The notes under the pieces are model-generated. The model had not been told where the DNA came from and ran no database searches. It saw only the letters and a program-made list of their open reading frames with translations. A stretch of DNA of 41,882 nt from Ferrithrix thermotolerans DSM 19514 (GTDB taxonomy: Bacteria; Actinomycetota; Acidimicrobiia; Acidimicrobiales; Ilumatobacteraceae), in NCBI GenBank assembly GCA_945861025.1, contig CAMASN010000027.1, positions 1-41,882 of the forward strand, in the 5' to 3' direction. The position numbers and the translations under genes were made by a program. Shown here in pieces: positions 16,156 through 24,373 of this stretch (position 1 is its first letter; each line of letters begins with the position of its first letter).

Positions 16156-16905
16156 ATGGAAATTTCGCTTGCAGGCAAGGTCGCGCTGATTACCGGAGCA
16201 TCACGAGGCATTGGTCTTGCGATAGCCCAGTCATACGCCGCTGCGGGAGCGCAGGTGATGCTCAGCTCGCGCAAGCTCGATCAGCTTGAGATCGCGGCAA
16301 GCACGATTGCGGGTGAGACCGCAGTGTTCGCTGCCAACGCCGGCGATCTTGATGCTGCGCAGCGCTGCGTCGACGCAACCATCGAGCGCTTCGGCAAGAT
16401 CGACATCTTGGTGAACAACGCCGCCACTAATCCGTATTACGGGCCCACACTTGGCGTAGATCCGTCGCGTTACGACAAGACCTTCGACGTCAACTTGCGC
16501 GGCCCGCTGTTTTGGACCAAGGCCGTTTGGGAAGCCTCGATGAAGGACAACCCCGGTGTCGTCGTGAACATTGCGTCGGTCGGCGGCCTTCGTGCCGAAG
16601 GAGCGCTCGGCGTGTACAACCTCACCAAGGCTGCGCTGATTCACCTCACCCGTCAGCTCGCAGGCGAGCTCGGCCCCACCCGCGTTGTGGGCATCGCTCC
16701 CGGACTGGTCCAAACTGCTTTCGCTGCGCATCTCGTCGACAACTTCGGCGACACGCTGGCCGCAAACCTGCCACTGCGCCGCCTCGGCCTTCCCCAGGAC
16801 ATCGCGAACTTGGCCACATTCTTGGCGAGTAATCTCGGCAACTGGATTACCGGCGAGACCTATGTGATCGACGGTGGCGCTGGTGTTCGAGGTTCGGTCA
16901 ACTAG
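16156..16905 (+). CDS. Short-chain dehydrogenase/reductase
   Basis: The 249-residue classical SDR has TGASRGIG (14-21) for NAD(P) binding, NNAA, a catalytic Ser in VNIASVGG and Y-x3-K in YNLTKAAL. TGETYVIDGGAG is at the C-terminus. It should be a cytosolic NAD(P)-dependent alcohol or keto reductase. The family is too broad to assign a substrate, and the neighbours do not narrow it. The length is standard. Confidence 0.92.
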   Translation: MEISLAGKVALITGASRGIGLAIAQSYAAAGAQVMLSSRKLDQLEIAASTIAGETAVFAANAGDLDAAQRCVDATIERFGKIDILVNNAATNPYYGPTLGVDPSRYDKTFDVNLRGPLFWTKAVWEASMKDNPGVVVNIASVGGLRAEGALGVYNLTKAALIHLTRQLAGELGPTRVVGIAPGLVQTAFAAHLVDNFGDTLAANLPLRRLGLPQDIANLATFLASNLGNWITGETYVIDGGAGVRGSVN

Positions 16906-17012
16906 GGATTACGGGCTAGAGACTGGCGTTGGCGATGGTCTCGGCCGTGTACATGCGACCCTCTGCTGATCGCTCGCCGCGTTGGGGTGAGGCGTCGGAG
17001 GCGTGCGTAGGT

Positions 17013-17018
17013 TACGGT
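17013..17018 (+). promoter_or_regulatory. -10 box for the EthD-like gene
   Basis: TACGGT ends 7 nt before ATG 17026, in an intergenic gap of 120 bp. It fits a leaderless transcript. Confidence 0.4.
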
Positions 17019-17025
17019 CTGCTCT

Positions 17026-17307
17026 ATGATCCGCGTAAGTTTTTTCTATCCCGGTGGCGACGACATCACCTTCGACCACGACTACTACAAGAACACCCAC
17101 GTTCCGTTGGCGTGCTCGTCGTGGAATGTTGCTGGTGAAATCGACAAGGGCATCACTGGCCCACATGTCGCAGCAGTGCACTTCTTCTTCGAGTCGATGG
17201 AGCAGTTCCAGGCAGCGATGGCATCGCCAGGCACCGGCGCCATCATGGCCGACGTGGCGAACTACACCAACATAAGCGCCGTAATGCAGATCTCCGAGAT
17301 CGTCTAG
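17026..17307 (+). CDS. EthD-family small protein
   Basis: This 93-residue protein matches the EthD ferredoxin-like alpha/beta-barrel family: an N-terminal strand MIRVSFFYPG, DHDYYKNTHVPLA with the conserved H-x-P type segment, and AVHFFFESMEQFQAAMASP. Members are small dimeric proteins found with oxidative or degradation pathways. Their chemistry is often unknown. The gene is 15 bp upstream of the DUF2461 gene, probably in one transcript. Confidence 0.85.
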   Translation: MIRVSFFYPGGDDITFDHDYYKNTHVPLACSSWNVAGEIDKGITGPHVAAVHFFFESMEQFQAAMASPGTGAIMADVANYTNISAVMQISEIV

Positions 17308-17322
17308 TAGTTCGTCGCTGCT

Positions 17323-17985
17323 GTGATGGCATTCGACGGTTTCTCCACCGAAGCCATCTCGTTTTACGAGGGTCTCGTTGCAGATAACTCAAAGGTGTAT
17401 TGGCAGGCCCACAAGGCAACCTTCGACGCGCACGTAAAAGGCGCGATGGTGGCACTGCTTGAAGAACTCGACGAGTTCGGTCCGTTCAACATCTTTCGCC
17501 CCTATAACGACGTTCGTTTCGCGAAGGGTCGACCTCCCTATAAAGAGGCCATCGGCGCTGTTGGCGAGCGCGAGGGTGGCGCCATCTTCTATGTGCAGTT
17601 CTCTGCTGCTGGCCTCACGATTGGCTCTGGCTATTACGCCATGGCCACTGATCAACTCGAACGTTTTAGAGCAGCAGTCGACGACGATTCTCGCGGCGCA
17701 GAGATTGCTGCGATTTCGGCTGCTCTGGCCAAGAAATACACCCTCGGCGCGATCAGCGAACTGAAGACGGCGCCTCGCGGTTACCCCAAAGATCACCCGC
17801 GCATCGAACTATTGCGCCGCAAGGGTCTCACGGCCTTCATGTCGTGGACCCCTCAATCGTGGATGCATACCAAGGCCGTGGTGAAGAAGGTTCGCGACGG
17901 TTGGAACGGCGCCAACGCCCTCAACGATTGGCTTGATGCCCACGTGGGCCCAAGCACGCTTCCGCCGCCCGACTGGAATCGATAG
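17323..17985 (+). CDS. DUF2461 family protein
   Basis: The 220-residue protein matches DUF2461 (TIGR02453). Family segments seen are FYEGLVADNSKVYWQAHK, FRPYNDVRFAKGRPPYKE and GYPKDHPRIELLRRKGL. The function is unknown. The start is GTG 17323 or the in-frame ATG 17326. The stop codon lies in the first copy of an 18-bp tandem repeat (17974-18009). It probably shares a transcript with the EthD-like gene. Confidence 0.88.
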   Translation: MMAFDGFSTEAISFYEGLVADNSKVYWQAHKATFDAHVKGAMVALLEELDEFGPFNIFRPYNDVRFAKGRPPYKEAIGAVGEREGGAIFYVQFSAAGLTIGSGYYAMATDQLERFRAAVDDDSRGAEIAAISAALAKKYTLGAISELKTAPRGYPKDHPRIELLRRKGLTAFMSWTPQSWMHTKAVVKKVRDGWNGANALNDWLDAHVGPSTLPPPDWNR

Positions 17986-18009
17986 ACGGGTTGGAATCGC
18001 TAGACGGGT
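17974..18009. repeat. 18-bp tandem duplication at two convergent stop codons
   Basis: Two copies of an 18-bp unit (TGGAATCGATAGACGGGT, with one A/C difference) lie head to tail at 17974-17991 and 17992-18009. Copy 1 holds the TAG stop of the DUF2461 gene. Copy 2 holds the stop (CTA on the plus strand) of the convergent regulator gene. The duplication may have changed one of the two C-termini. Confidence 0.85.
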
Positions 18010-18641
18010 GAGGTGTTGTCGCTGATGCGATATGCGCAACGAGCATCGCCGCTGAGTAGATGCTCTTCGCGTGTGACCGTCACCGACGCACCGAGCGCAG
18101 CCTGGAAGATCTCAAGTTCGCTGCGACACAGACCCTGACACGCGGTGGCCGCGCTACTGATGGGGCAGTGATGCTCGATGAGTAGCAGGTCGTTGTCACG
18201 GGTGATGACCTCGGCAAGGTATCCCTCGGCGGTTCGACGCTCGCCAAGCGCCCGCACTCGTAACTCAGTTGAACCGCTGGGAAGCGCTGCTTGATACGCA
18301 GCGAGTTGTTGTGCCGAGCGGTGGTTGATGACTCGATCGAGCGCATCGTTGCCGAGTGTGGCGCGAATCGATTCGACGAGATCGACCGTGAGTTCGCTGT
18401 GGCGGTCGGGAAAAAACTCGCGGGCCAAAGCCGTAGTGCGCCAACGCAACGCTGGTCGCCCTCGTCCAACATTGGTGCCCTCAAAACGCTCGACAAGGCC
18501 GGCTTGCTGCAGCGCTTCAAGGTGCTGGCGAACTGCAGTAGTGGTAGTACTGAACTGATCGGCGAGGTCTTGCGCGGTGCAATCGTCGGCGCGCTTGAGC
18601 GCTTCAATGATTCGGCGCTTGGCGTCGGTGAGTTCTGACAT
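18000..18641 (-). CDS. SufR-like winged-helix regulator with Fe-S type cysteines
   Basis: From ATG 18641 the protein has 213 residues. A longer upstream frame is not supported. The N-terminus (about 1-70) is a winged helix (STTTTAVRQHLEALQQAGLV). The C-terminus holds C159-x12-C172-x29-C202 plus C168. SufR proteins use a C-x12-C-x13-C-x15-C pattern to bind an iron-sulfur cluster. Here the total spacing matches, but the middle position is Ser. It probably senses Fe-S status or redox and represses nearby genes. It is divergent from the PLP-enzyme pair, not from a suf operon. A -10 box lies 7 nt upstream. Confidence 0.82.
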   Translation of the reverse strand: MSELTDAKRRIIEALKRADDCTAQDLADQFSTTTTAVRQHLEALQQAGLVERFEGTNVGRGRPALRWRTTALAREFFPDRHSELTVDLVESIRATLGNDALDRVINHRSAQQLAAYQAALPSGSTELRVRALGERRTAEGYLAEVITRDNDLLLIEHHCPISSAATACQGLCRSELEIFQAALGASVTVTREEHLLSGDARCAYRISDNTSPV

Positions 18642-18648
18642 CTCGACG

Positions 18649-18654
18649 AGCCTA
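18649..18654 (-). promoter_or_regulatory. -10 box for the SufR-like regulator
   Basis: On the minus strand TAGGCT ends 7 nt before ATG 18641, a leaderless arrangement. It supports the shorter start chosen for the regulator. Confidence 0.35.
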
Positions 18655-18766
18655 ACGGTTTTCGTAAGTGATCTCTTTGCTAATGGTGGGCTCGCTCTCC
18701 TGCGTTGGTGTTGAGTCACACAGGCCAAAGCGCGCAAAGGTCGACGTGCTTTGACAGAATGTAAAC

Positions 18767-20314
18767 GTGACTCACGACTCCACTTCCGATACCGGCAGCG
18801 ACGCTCACACGCGGGACGCGCTCATCAACCAATTCGGCTTGGCCGATTCGGTCGTCGATTCGGATTCGTTGGCAAACAGCATTGCTCGGTTCCGCGAACA
18901 GGGAATTGTGCTGCCAACGTTCGCCGAGTTGGCAGATCCAAGCCGCATCGACCCCGCCCGCACCGCGGGGGTGGGCAAGAACGACGCTGATGCCCGCAAC
19001 TTGTTCCGTGTGCACTGGTACAACGACCTCAACGGCGACCGAGTTCAGGTGCCCGATTACGTGGTGCTCACCAAAGAACTAACAGGCATCGATAGCCCCA
19101 TCATTGTTGCGTTCGGCGACCGCTTCCCGATGATTACCGCGCACAAGGTGCTCGCCGCGTATAGCTGCCTGGCCCCTCGCGTGGTCACCGGTCAGTTCGA
19201 CCCCACTCACCATCGTGCAATTTGGCCGAGCACCGGCAATTATGCGCGCGGCGGCATCGCCATTAGTCGCATTATGGCCAGCCGCGGAGTCGCCATTCTT
19301 CCCGCCGGCATGAGCCAAGAGCGCTTCGATTGGCTTGATGAGTGGTGCGCCAATCCGGCCGAAGACGTCATCAAGACTGTGGGCACCGAGAGCAACGTCA
19401 AAGAGATCTACGACGCATGCAACGAATTGGCCAAGGACCCGACCAACTTCGTTCTCAATCAGTTCTGTGAGTTCAGTAACCACCTCGGCCATTACGAGGT
19501 CACCGGCCGTGCGCTGGGCCATGTGTTCGAACACGCGGCCGCTGCGATGGGTCGACCCAATATGCGCCTCGCAGCGTTCGCCAGTGCCACCGGATCTGCT
19601 GGCACGATTGCTGCTGGCGATCGTTTGAAAGACGACTACGGCGCCAAGATCGTTGCTGTCGAGGCGCTCGAATGTCCCACGATGCTCGAGAACGGATTCG
19701 GCGAGCACAACATTCAAGGCATCGGCGACAAGCACATTCCGCTGATTCACAATGTGACCAACATCGATCTCGTCGTCGCCGTCAGCGATCGCGCCACCGA
19801 CGAACTCGATGTGTTGTTCAACACACCCGAAGGCCGCGCCTACCTTGCTGACAACAAGGGCATTTCGCCCAAGCTCATCGCTGCGCTCGAGCACTTCGGG
19901 TTCTCGTCGATCTGCAACACTTTGGCTGCAATCAAGACCGCCAAGTTGCTCGGGCTTGGACCCGACGACGCAATTGTCACCATCGCCACCGATGGCGCCG
20001 CGTTGTATCCCAGCTCGCGCGCCAAGACCATGGCAAGTCGGTTCGGTAATGACTTCACCAGAGTCGACGCGGCTGAAGTGTTCGGCGAGCATCTCGCTCA
20101 CGTCACCACCGACTCGATGATCGAATGCACCGAACGTGATCGCAACCGCATCTTCAACCTCGGCTACTACACATGGGTCGAGCAGCAGGGCACGCCCTTC
20201 GAGTTGTTCGAGGCGCGTCGTTCGCAGAGTTTCTGGAAGGGTCTTCGCCGCTACCTTCCGGTGTGGGACGAGCTGATCACCGAGTTCAACGCACGGGTCT
20301 CGTCGGCCGGCTGA
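18767..20314 (+). CDS. Cysteine-synthase-like PLP enzyme of the long (about 500 aa) type
   Basis: The 515-residue protein is a PLP fold-type-II enzyme. [12 protein letters not shown] carries the probable Schiff-base Lys. [13 protein letters not shown] is the phosphate/substrate loop, and [12 protein letters not shown] is the glycine-rich PLP-phosphate loop. It is much longer than CysK (about 310), with an extra N-terminal region of about 90 residues and a C-terminal extension. The substrate is unknown. A role in cysteine or sulfur chemistry is only suggested by the fold and by the divergent SufR-like gene. It starts at GTG 18767 and ends 4 bp before the next PLP gene. Confidence 0.8.
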   Translation: MTHDSTSDTGSDAHTRDALINQFGLADSVVDSDSLANSIARFREQGIVLPTFAELADPSRIDPARTAGVGKNDADARNLFRVHWYNDLNGDRVQVPDYVVLTKELTGIDSPIIVAFGDRFPMITAHKVLAAYSCLAPRVVTGQFDPTHHRAIWPSTGNYARGGIAISRIMASRGVAILPAGMSQERFDWLDEWCANPAEDVIKTVGTESNVKEIYDACNELAKDPTNFVLNQFCEFSNHLGHYEVTGRALGHVFEHAAAAMGRPNMRLAAFASATGSAGTIAAGDRLKDDYGAKIVAVEALECPTMLENGFGEHNIQGIGDKHIPLIHNVTNIDLVVAVSDRATDELDVLFNTPEGRAYLADNKGISPKLIAALEHFGFSSICNTLAAIKTAKLLGLGPDDAIVTIATDGAALYPSSRAKTMASRFGNDFTRVDAAEVFGEHLAHVTTDSMIECTERDRNRIFNLGYYTWVEQQGTPFELFEARRSQSFWKGLRRYLPVWDELITEFNARVSSAG

Positions 20315-20318
20315 GTTC

Positions 20319-21611
20319 ATGCAATTAACTGCTGTTGTTGGGTGGCGATGTGTGGTGTGCGGCACCACTGTCGACATCTCCGAGCCGATGGTTTTCAAGT
20401 GTCCGAAATCAACCGCAGCAGACCCGCATCACACGTTGCAGATCGTGCAACACGACGAACCGGTGCGCCCAATTTCGGGTGAACGAAATCCGTTCCTCGC
20501 ATTTCAGCCGTTCTACGCGTGGGACTCGTTTGCTGCGTCGCTCGGCATGTCCGAAGGCGACCGCCGAGATCTGGTGATCGAGGCCGACGCGTGTGTTGCC
20601 GCTGTCGACGGCACAGGATTTGTGATCAGTCCGTTCGAGCGTGCCGACGCGTTGTCCGATGCGCTCGGGTTTAGCGCTGCCGGTGGAGTGTGGATCAAAG
20701 ACGAGACGCATCAGGTGGCAGGCAGCCACAAGGCGCGTCACTTGTTCAGCACATTGCTTTCGTTGCTCGTTGCCGAACGCAACGAGGCGGCGCCTTGGGG
20801 TAACCGTGTCGGCAAGCGGCCGGTCCTCGCGATCTCGTCGTGTGGTAACGCAGCGATTGCGGCGTCTACGTTGGCGGCAGCAGTCGAGTGGCCGATTCAA
20901 GTATTTGTGCCTCCAACAGCGAACGCTGCAGTGATGAAACGCCTTCACGAACTCGGAGCCACTATCACCGTGTGTCCGCGACGGCCGCACGATCCGCCCG
21001 GCGATCCGTGTGTGCTGCGCTATCGCGAAGCGGTTGGCGCCGGTGCGATTCCATTCAGCGTGCAGGGTCCCGAAAACGCATGGTGCCTCGATGGAGCACG
21101 CAGCCTCGGGTGGGAGATGGCTGCAGCGCCACTCGATCGCATCTTCGTGCAAGCGGGCGGTGGTGCGCTCACGCGCAGCGTCATCGGTGGCCTCGCTCAA
21201 TCGGCTGTCAACTTACCGGTATTGCATGCGGTGCAAGCCGAGGGCTGCGCTCCGCTGGCCCGGGCGTGGCGCCGAGCGCTCGATGGCCCTGGCGGACTCG
21301 CTACTGCCGGTGCGCGCTGGAGCGAGTGCATGACCGTGTGGGAAGGCGAACCATCGTCGGCGGCCGACGGAATTCTCGACGACGAAACCTACGACTGGCT
21401 CGGCATTGTCAACGGCATGGCGGCCAGTGGCGGATCACCTGTGGTTGCCAGCGAAGCGCATGTGCTGCAGGCCAACGCACTGTCGCTCACGCACACCGCA
21501 ATCAACGCCAGCTTCACCGGCACCGCAGGCCTGGCCGGGCTGCTTGAGATACAAAGCCAGATCCGCGCCGACGAACGAGTGGCGGTCATCTTCAGCGGAC
21601 TTCGCCGTTAG
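20319..21611 (+). CDS. Threonine-synthase-like PLP enzyme
   Basis: The 430-residue fold-type-II PLP enzyme has an N-terminal C-x2-C segment (WRCVVCG) with a further Cys, like the zinc-ribbon start of some threonine synthases. VAGSHKARHLF carries the PLP Lys, and SSCGNAAIAAS is the phosphate loop. It is 4 bp downstream of another fold-type-II enzyme, so the two form an operon and perhaps a complex or sequential steps. True threonine synthase is possible, but no hom or thrB gene is adjacent. The substrate is left open. Confidence 0.8.
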   Translation: MQLTAVVGWRCVVCGTTVDISEPMVFKCPKSTAADPHHTLQIVQHDEPVRPISGERNPFLAFQPFYAWDSFAASLGMSEGDRRDLVIEADACVAAVDGTGFVISPFERADALSDALGFSAAGGVWIKDETHQVAGSHKARHLFSTLLSLLVAERNEAAPWGNRVGKRPVLAISSCGNAAIAASTLAAAVEWPIQVFVPPTANAAVMKRLHELGATITVCPRRPHDPPGDPCVLRYREAVGAGAIPFSVQGPENAWCLDGARSLGWEMAAAPLDRIFVQAGGGALTRSVIGGLAQSAVNLPVLHAVQAEGCAPLARAWRRALDGPGGLATAGARWSECMTVWEGEPSSAADGILDDETYDWLGIVNGMAASGGSPVVASEAHVLQANALSLTHTAINASFTGTAGLAGLLEIQSQIRADERVAVIFSGLRR

Positions 21612-21658
21612 CGGGTATTTCGCAGACCTCGCTCCCGAGTGCGCGGCCTGATTCACGG

Positions 21659-21664
21659 TAGTCT
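21659..21664 (+). promoter_or_regulatory. -10 box for clpP
   Basis: TAGTCT ends 6 nt before ATG 21671. There is no Shine-Dalgarno, so a leaderless transcript is likely. Confidence 0.4.
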
Positions 21665-21670
21665 GGCGAT

Positions 21671-22264
21671 ATGTCGGATCTCCTTTCACCCAATGCCCTC
21701 GACTCTGGTTTCGATCCACGCAGCGACGTGTTCAACCGCCTGCTCAAGAATCGCGTGATCCTTCTCGGCACCGACGTCAACGACGAAATCGCCAACCAAC
21801 TCTGCGCACAGTTGTTGTACCTCGAAGGCGAAGACCCCAACGCCGACATCTGGCTGTACATCAACAGCCCCGGCGGCTCGGTCTACGCAGGCATGGCTAT
21901 CTACGACACGATGCAATTCGTGAGCTGCGAAGTGGCCACCGTGTGCATGGGTATGGCCGCCAGCATGGGCCAGTTCTTGCTCACTGCAGGCGCTGCAGGC
22001 AAGCGGTTCACATTGCCAAACGCTCGCGTGATGATGCACCAGCCCCTCGCAGGCCTTCGCGGCCAAGCCGCCGACATTGCCATTCAGGCCGAGCAGCTTG
22101 GCTACACCAAGCGCCGCATGGCCGAACTCACGGCTCATCACACCGGTCAGCCGCTCGAGAAGATTCAGGCCGACAGCGAGCGCGACCGTTGGTTCACCGC
22201 CGAAGAAGCCAAGACCTACGGCCTTGTCGACAAGGTCATCGTGAAGCGCGGCGAGATCCGCTGA
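21671..22264 (+). CDS. clpP: ATP-dependent Clp protease proteolytic subunit
   Basis: The 197-residue protein has the full ClpP signature: [28 protein letters not shown] with catalytic Ser98, [10 protein letters not shown] with His123, and Asp172 in DSERDRWFT. It forms the barrel peptidase that works with ClpX or ClpC in the cytosol. Actinobacteria usually carry two clpP genes in tandem. This copy stands alone, away from tig and clpX, so it may be an extra paralogue. A hairpin follows at 22274-22295. Confidence 0.96.
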   Translation: MSDLLSPNALDSGFDPRSDVFNRLLKNRVILLGTDVNDEIANQLCAQLLYLEGEDPNADIWLYINSPGGSVYAGMAIYDTMQFVSCEVATVCMGMAASMGQFLLTAGAAGKRFTLPNARVMMHQPLAGLRGQAADIAIQAEQLGYTKRRMAELTAHHTGQPLEKIQADSERDRWFTAEEAKTYGLVDKVIVKRGEIR

Positions 22265-22272
22265 TCACGTTG

Positions 22273-22683
22273 TTAGGCGCCGCCAATGGCGCCTACATCT
22301 AATCCGCACACGGTGAGCGCCCACGCCGCCAGGCTTTGTGCTGACTTCTGTGTTGCGTACGCCGAGTCGGCTGCTGCCTGAACCGACTCGGGGTCTTTCA
22401 CATCCACGGTACTTGCCGTTTTGAGGTTGGTTGAGAGCTGATCCCAGTGTGTCTGAATGTCGAGTGGGGCCACCTCACCCATTTGTGAATACAGCGTGAT
22501 GAGCTGGGCGATCGACGTGGCCGACGTGGGCAGTTCGCGAATGTCTGCCTTGTGCGCGGTGAGCTCGCCGCAGAACCGCTCTGCGCTGCGCGTTGGTGCG
22601 TTGCCGCACGAGATCATCGGGAGTAATGCCACCCCGAGGGCTGCGGCAGCTACAGATTTTGTGAGGGCGTGAGGCGTTCTCAT
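22273..22683 (-). CDS. Small lipoprotein of unknown function
   Basis: From ATG 22683 the protein has 136 residues. The upstream in-frame extension would bury the signal peptide. A signal peptide of about 23 residues ends in a lipobox (PMISC). The mature part is mostly helical and polar with two further cysteines (RFCGELTAHKADI and TVCGLDVG), which could form a disulfide. No family is recognised. It is convergent with clpP. Confidence 0.75.
   Translation of the reverse strand: MRTPHALTKSVAAAALGVALLPMISCGNAPTRSAERFCGELTAHKADIRELPTSATSIAQLITLYSQMGEVAPLDIQTHWDQLSTNLKTASTVDVKDPESVQAAADSAYATQKSAQSLAAWALTVCGLDVGAIGGA
22274..22295. terminator. Bidirectional hairpin between clpP and the lipoprotein gene
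   Basis: TAGGCGCC (22274-22281) and GGCGCCTA (22288-22295) form a perfect 8-bp stem with a 6-nt loop. It overlaps the last codons of the convergent lipoprotein gene. There is no T-run on either side, so intrinsic termination may be weak. Confidence 0.5.
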
Positions 22684-22855
22684 TGCTCTAGTCAAGCATC
22701 CCGGCACGAGCCGATGTTGCAACTCGCGCGTTGAGAGAACGAATGCGTGATCGGTGAGTGTGGATCACGCTTCGCCGGTAGTGTGGCCACGTTGTGGGGC
22801 CAAGCCCCTCCTGCGCATCACGCGGTATTCACCGCTTGTCTGTCGGAGGTGAGCC

Positions 22856-24373
22856 ATGCTCGCAGCCATTTTGTCTGCCACCTTGCTTGGCGTAGAAGGT
22901 CATTGCGTCACTGTCGAGGTGCACGTCGCGAACGGTCTGCCAAGTTTCACCATCGTTGGCCTACCCGACGAAGTCTGCCGCGAGGCGCGCGATCGTGTGC
23001 GGGCTGCCGTGCTCTCCAGCGGGTACCCGTGGCCCTCAAAGAAAGTTACCGTCAACCTTGCGCCATCGAGCCAACGCAAGGTTGGCTCAGGCCTCGACTT
23101 GGCGATTGCCGTGGGCGTGCTCGTGGCCGATGAGTTCATCGCAGCCGATGCCGTGGCCGATTTTGGATTCATCGCCGAACTTGGTCTCGATGGGTCGCTG
23201 CGCGCGGTTGCCGGCACGGCCCCCATGGTCGCAGCACTCGGCCGGGTGCAGCCGGTGGTGGCCACGGCAAGTCGACACGAGGCCGAGATCATCAGCGAGC
23301 GTCGCGTCTTCGTCGGCCGCACGTTGCGCGACGTTGTCGAAGCATTGAAGGGCGAAGCGGCGTGGCCCACACCTGCGGCCGACACGGTGCCCGACGATGT
23401 CATTACCCTTCCCGACCTCTGCGATGTGCGTGGCCAACCGCTGGCGCGTCAAGCACTCGAGGTCGCTGCGGCCGGTGGTCATCATGTGTTGTTCGTGGGT
23501 CCGCCCGGATCGGGCAAGACCATGTTGGCCCAGCGCATGCCCGGCCTGTTGCCGCCGCTCACTCCTCAGGTTTCACTGGTGACCACCATGGTTCATTCGG
23601 CGGCAGGTTTGCGCCTGCCCCCCGGTGGACTCGTGAGTCGAGCGCCGTTTCGTTCGCCACATCACACGAGTTCGATCGTGGCGCTTGTGGGTGGCGGCAC
23701 CGCAGCGTTGCGACCCGGCGAAATCTCGTTAGCTCACGGCGGAATACTTTTTTTGGATGAGCTCGGCGAATTTTCGCCAGCCGTGCTCGATGGGCTTCGC
23801 CAGCCGCTCGAAGAGGGCGTGGTGCGCATTGCGCGGGCCCGTGCCAGCGCCACGTTGCCGGCGCAGTTTTTGTTGGTGGCGGCAACCAATCCCTGTCCCT
23901 GCGGTGGTGGAGCGCCAGGTTCATGCGAATGCGACGATGGCGCCAAGTCGCGCTATCTGCGCCGCTTGTCCGGGCCGCTGCTCGACAGGTTCGATCTGCG
24001 CGTGCCGGTGCACCGTCCCGGTGTCGACGAACTCGTGGCCGGCGGGCTCAGCGAGTCATCTGCCGAGGTGGCCGTCAGGGTTGCCCGCGCCCGGCAGTTT
24101 GCGTTCGAGCGCAACGGCACGCTCAACGCGTCGATCCCTGGCGCACTGCTCGACGCATTGGCGCCGCTCGAAGCCCGGGCACAAAAACTGTTGCGCACTG
24201 AACTCGAAAACGATCGGCTCACCGGTCGCGGCTATCACCGGGTTCGCCGCGTGGCGCGCACGCTCGCCGATCTCGAACCCGAGCACCACGACACGGTCCT
24301 TGAGCAACACGTGGTGATGGCCTTGCAGTTTCGGGTGCGGCTGTCTCCCTTGCTTCGTGGTCGTGCAGCATGA
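22856..24373 (+). CDS. comM: ComM/YifB-type Mg-chelatase-like AAA+ ATPase
   Basis: The 505-residue protein has a Lon-like N-terminal domain (about 1-170), a Mg-chelatase AAA+ core with Walker A VGPPGSGKTMLAQR, Walker B GGILFLDELGEF and NPCPCGG, and a C-terminal helicase-type domain (DRLTGRGYHRVRRVARTLAD). ComM promotes branch migration during natural transformation and is widespread in bacteria. A strong Shine-Dalgarno GGAGGT (22845-22850) is 5 nt before ATG. The gene overlaps dprA by 4 bp. rnhB and yraN, often upstream in actinobacteria, are not present here. Confidence 0.95.
   Translation: MLAAILSATLLGVEGHCVTVEVHVANGLPSFTIVGLPDEVCREARDRVRAAVLSSGYPWPSKKVTVNLAPSSQRKVGSGLDLAIAVGVLVADEFIAADAVADFGFIAELGLDGSLRAVAGTAPMVAALGRVQPVVATASRHEAEIISERRVFVGRTLRDVVEALKGEAAWPTPAADTVPDDVITLPDLCDVRGQPLARQALEVAAAGGHHVLFVGPPGSGKTMLAQRMPGLLPPLTPQVSLVTTMVHSAAGLRLPPGGLVSRAPFRSPHHTSSIVALVGGGTAALRPGEISLAHGGILFLDELGEFSPAVLDGLRQPLEEGVVRIARARASATLPAQFLLVAATNPCPCGGGAPGSCECDDGAKSRYLRRLSGPLLDRFDLRVPVHRPGVDELVAGGLSESSAEVAVRVARARQFAFERNGTLNASIPGALLDALAPLEARAQKLLRTELENDRLTGRGYHRVRRVARTLADLEPEHHDTVLEQHVVMALQFRVRLSPLLRGRAA

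Noticed and set aside
19079-20398. A 439-residue open frame on the minus strand
   Set aside because: It is antisense to the first PLP enzyme, whose catalytic motifs on the plus strand are clear.
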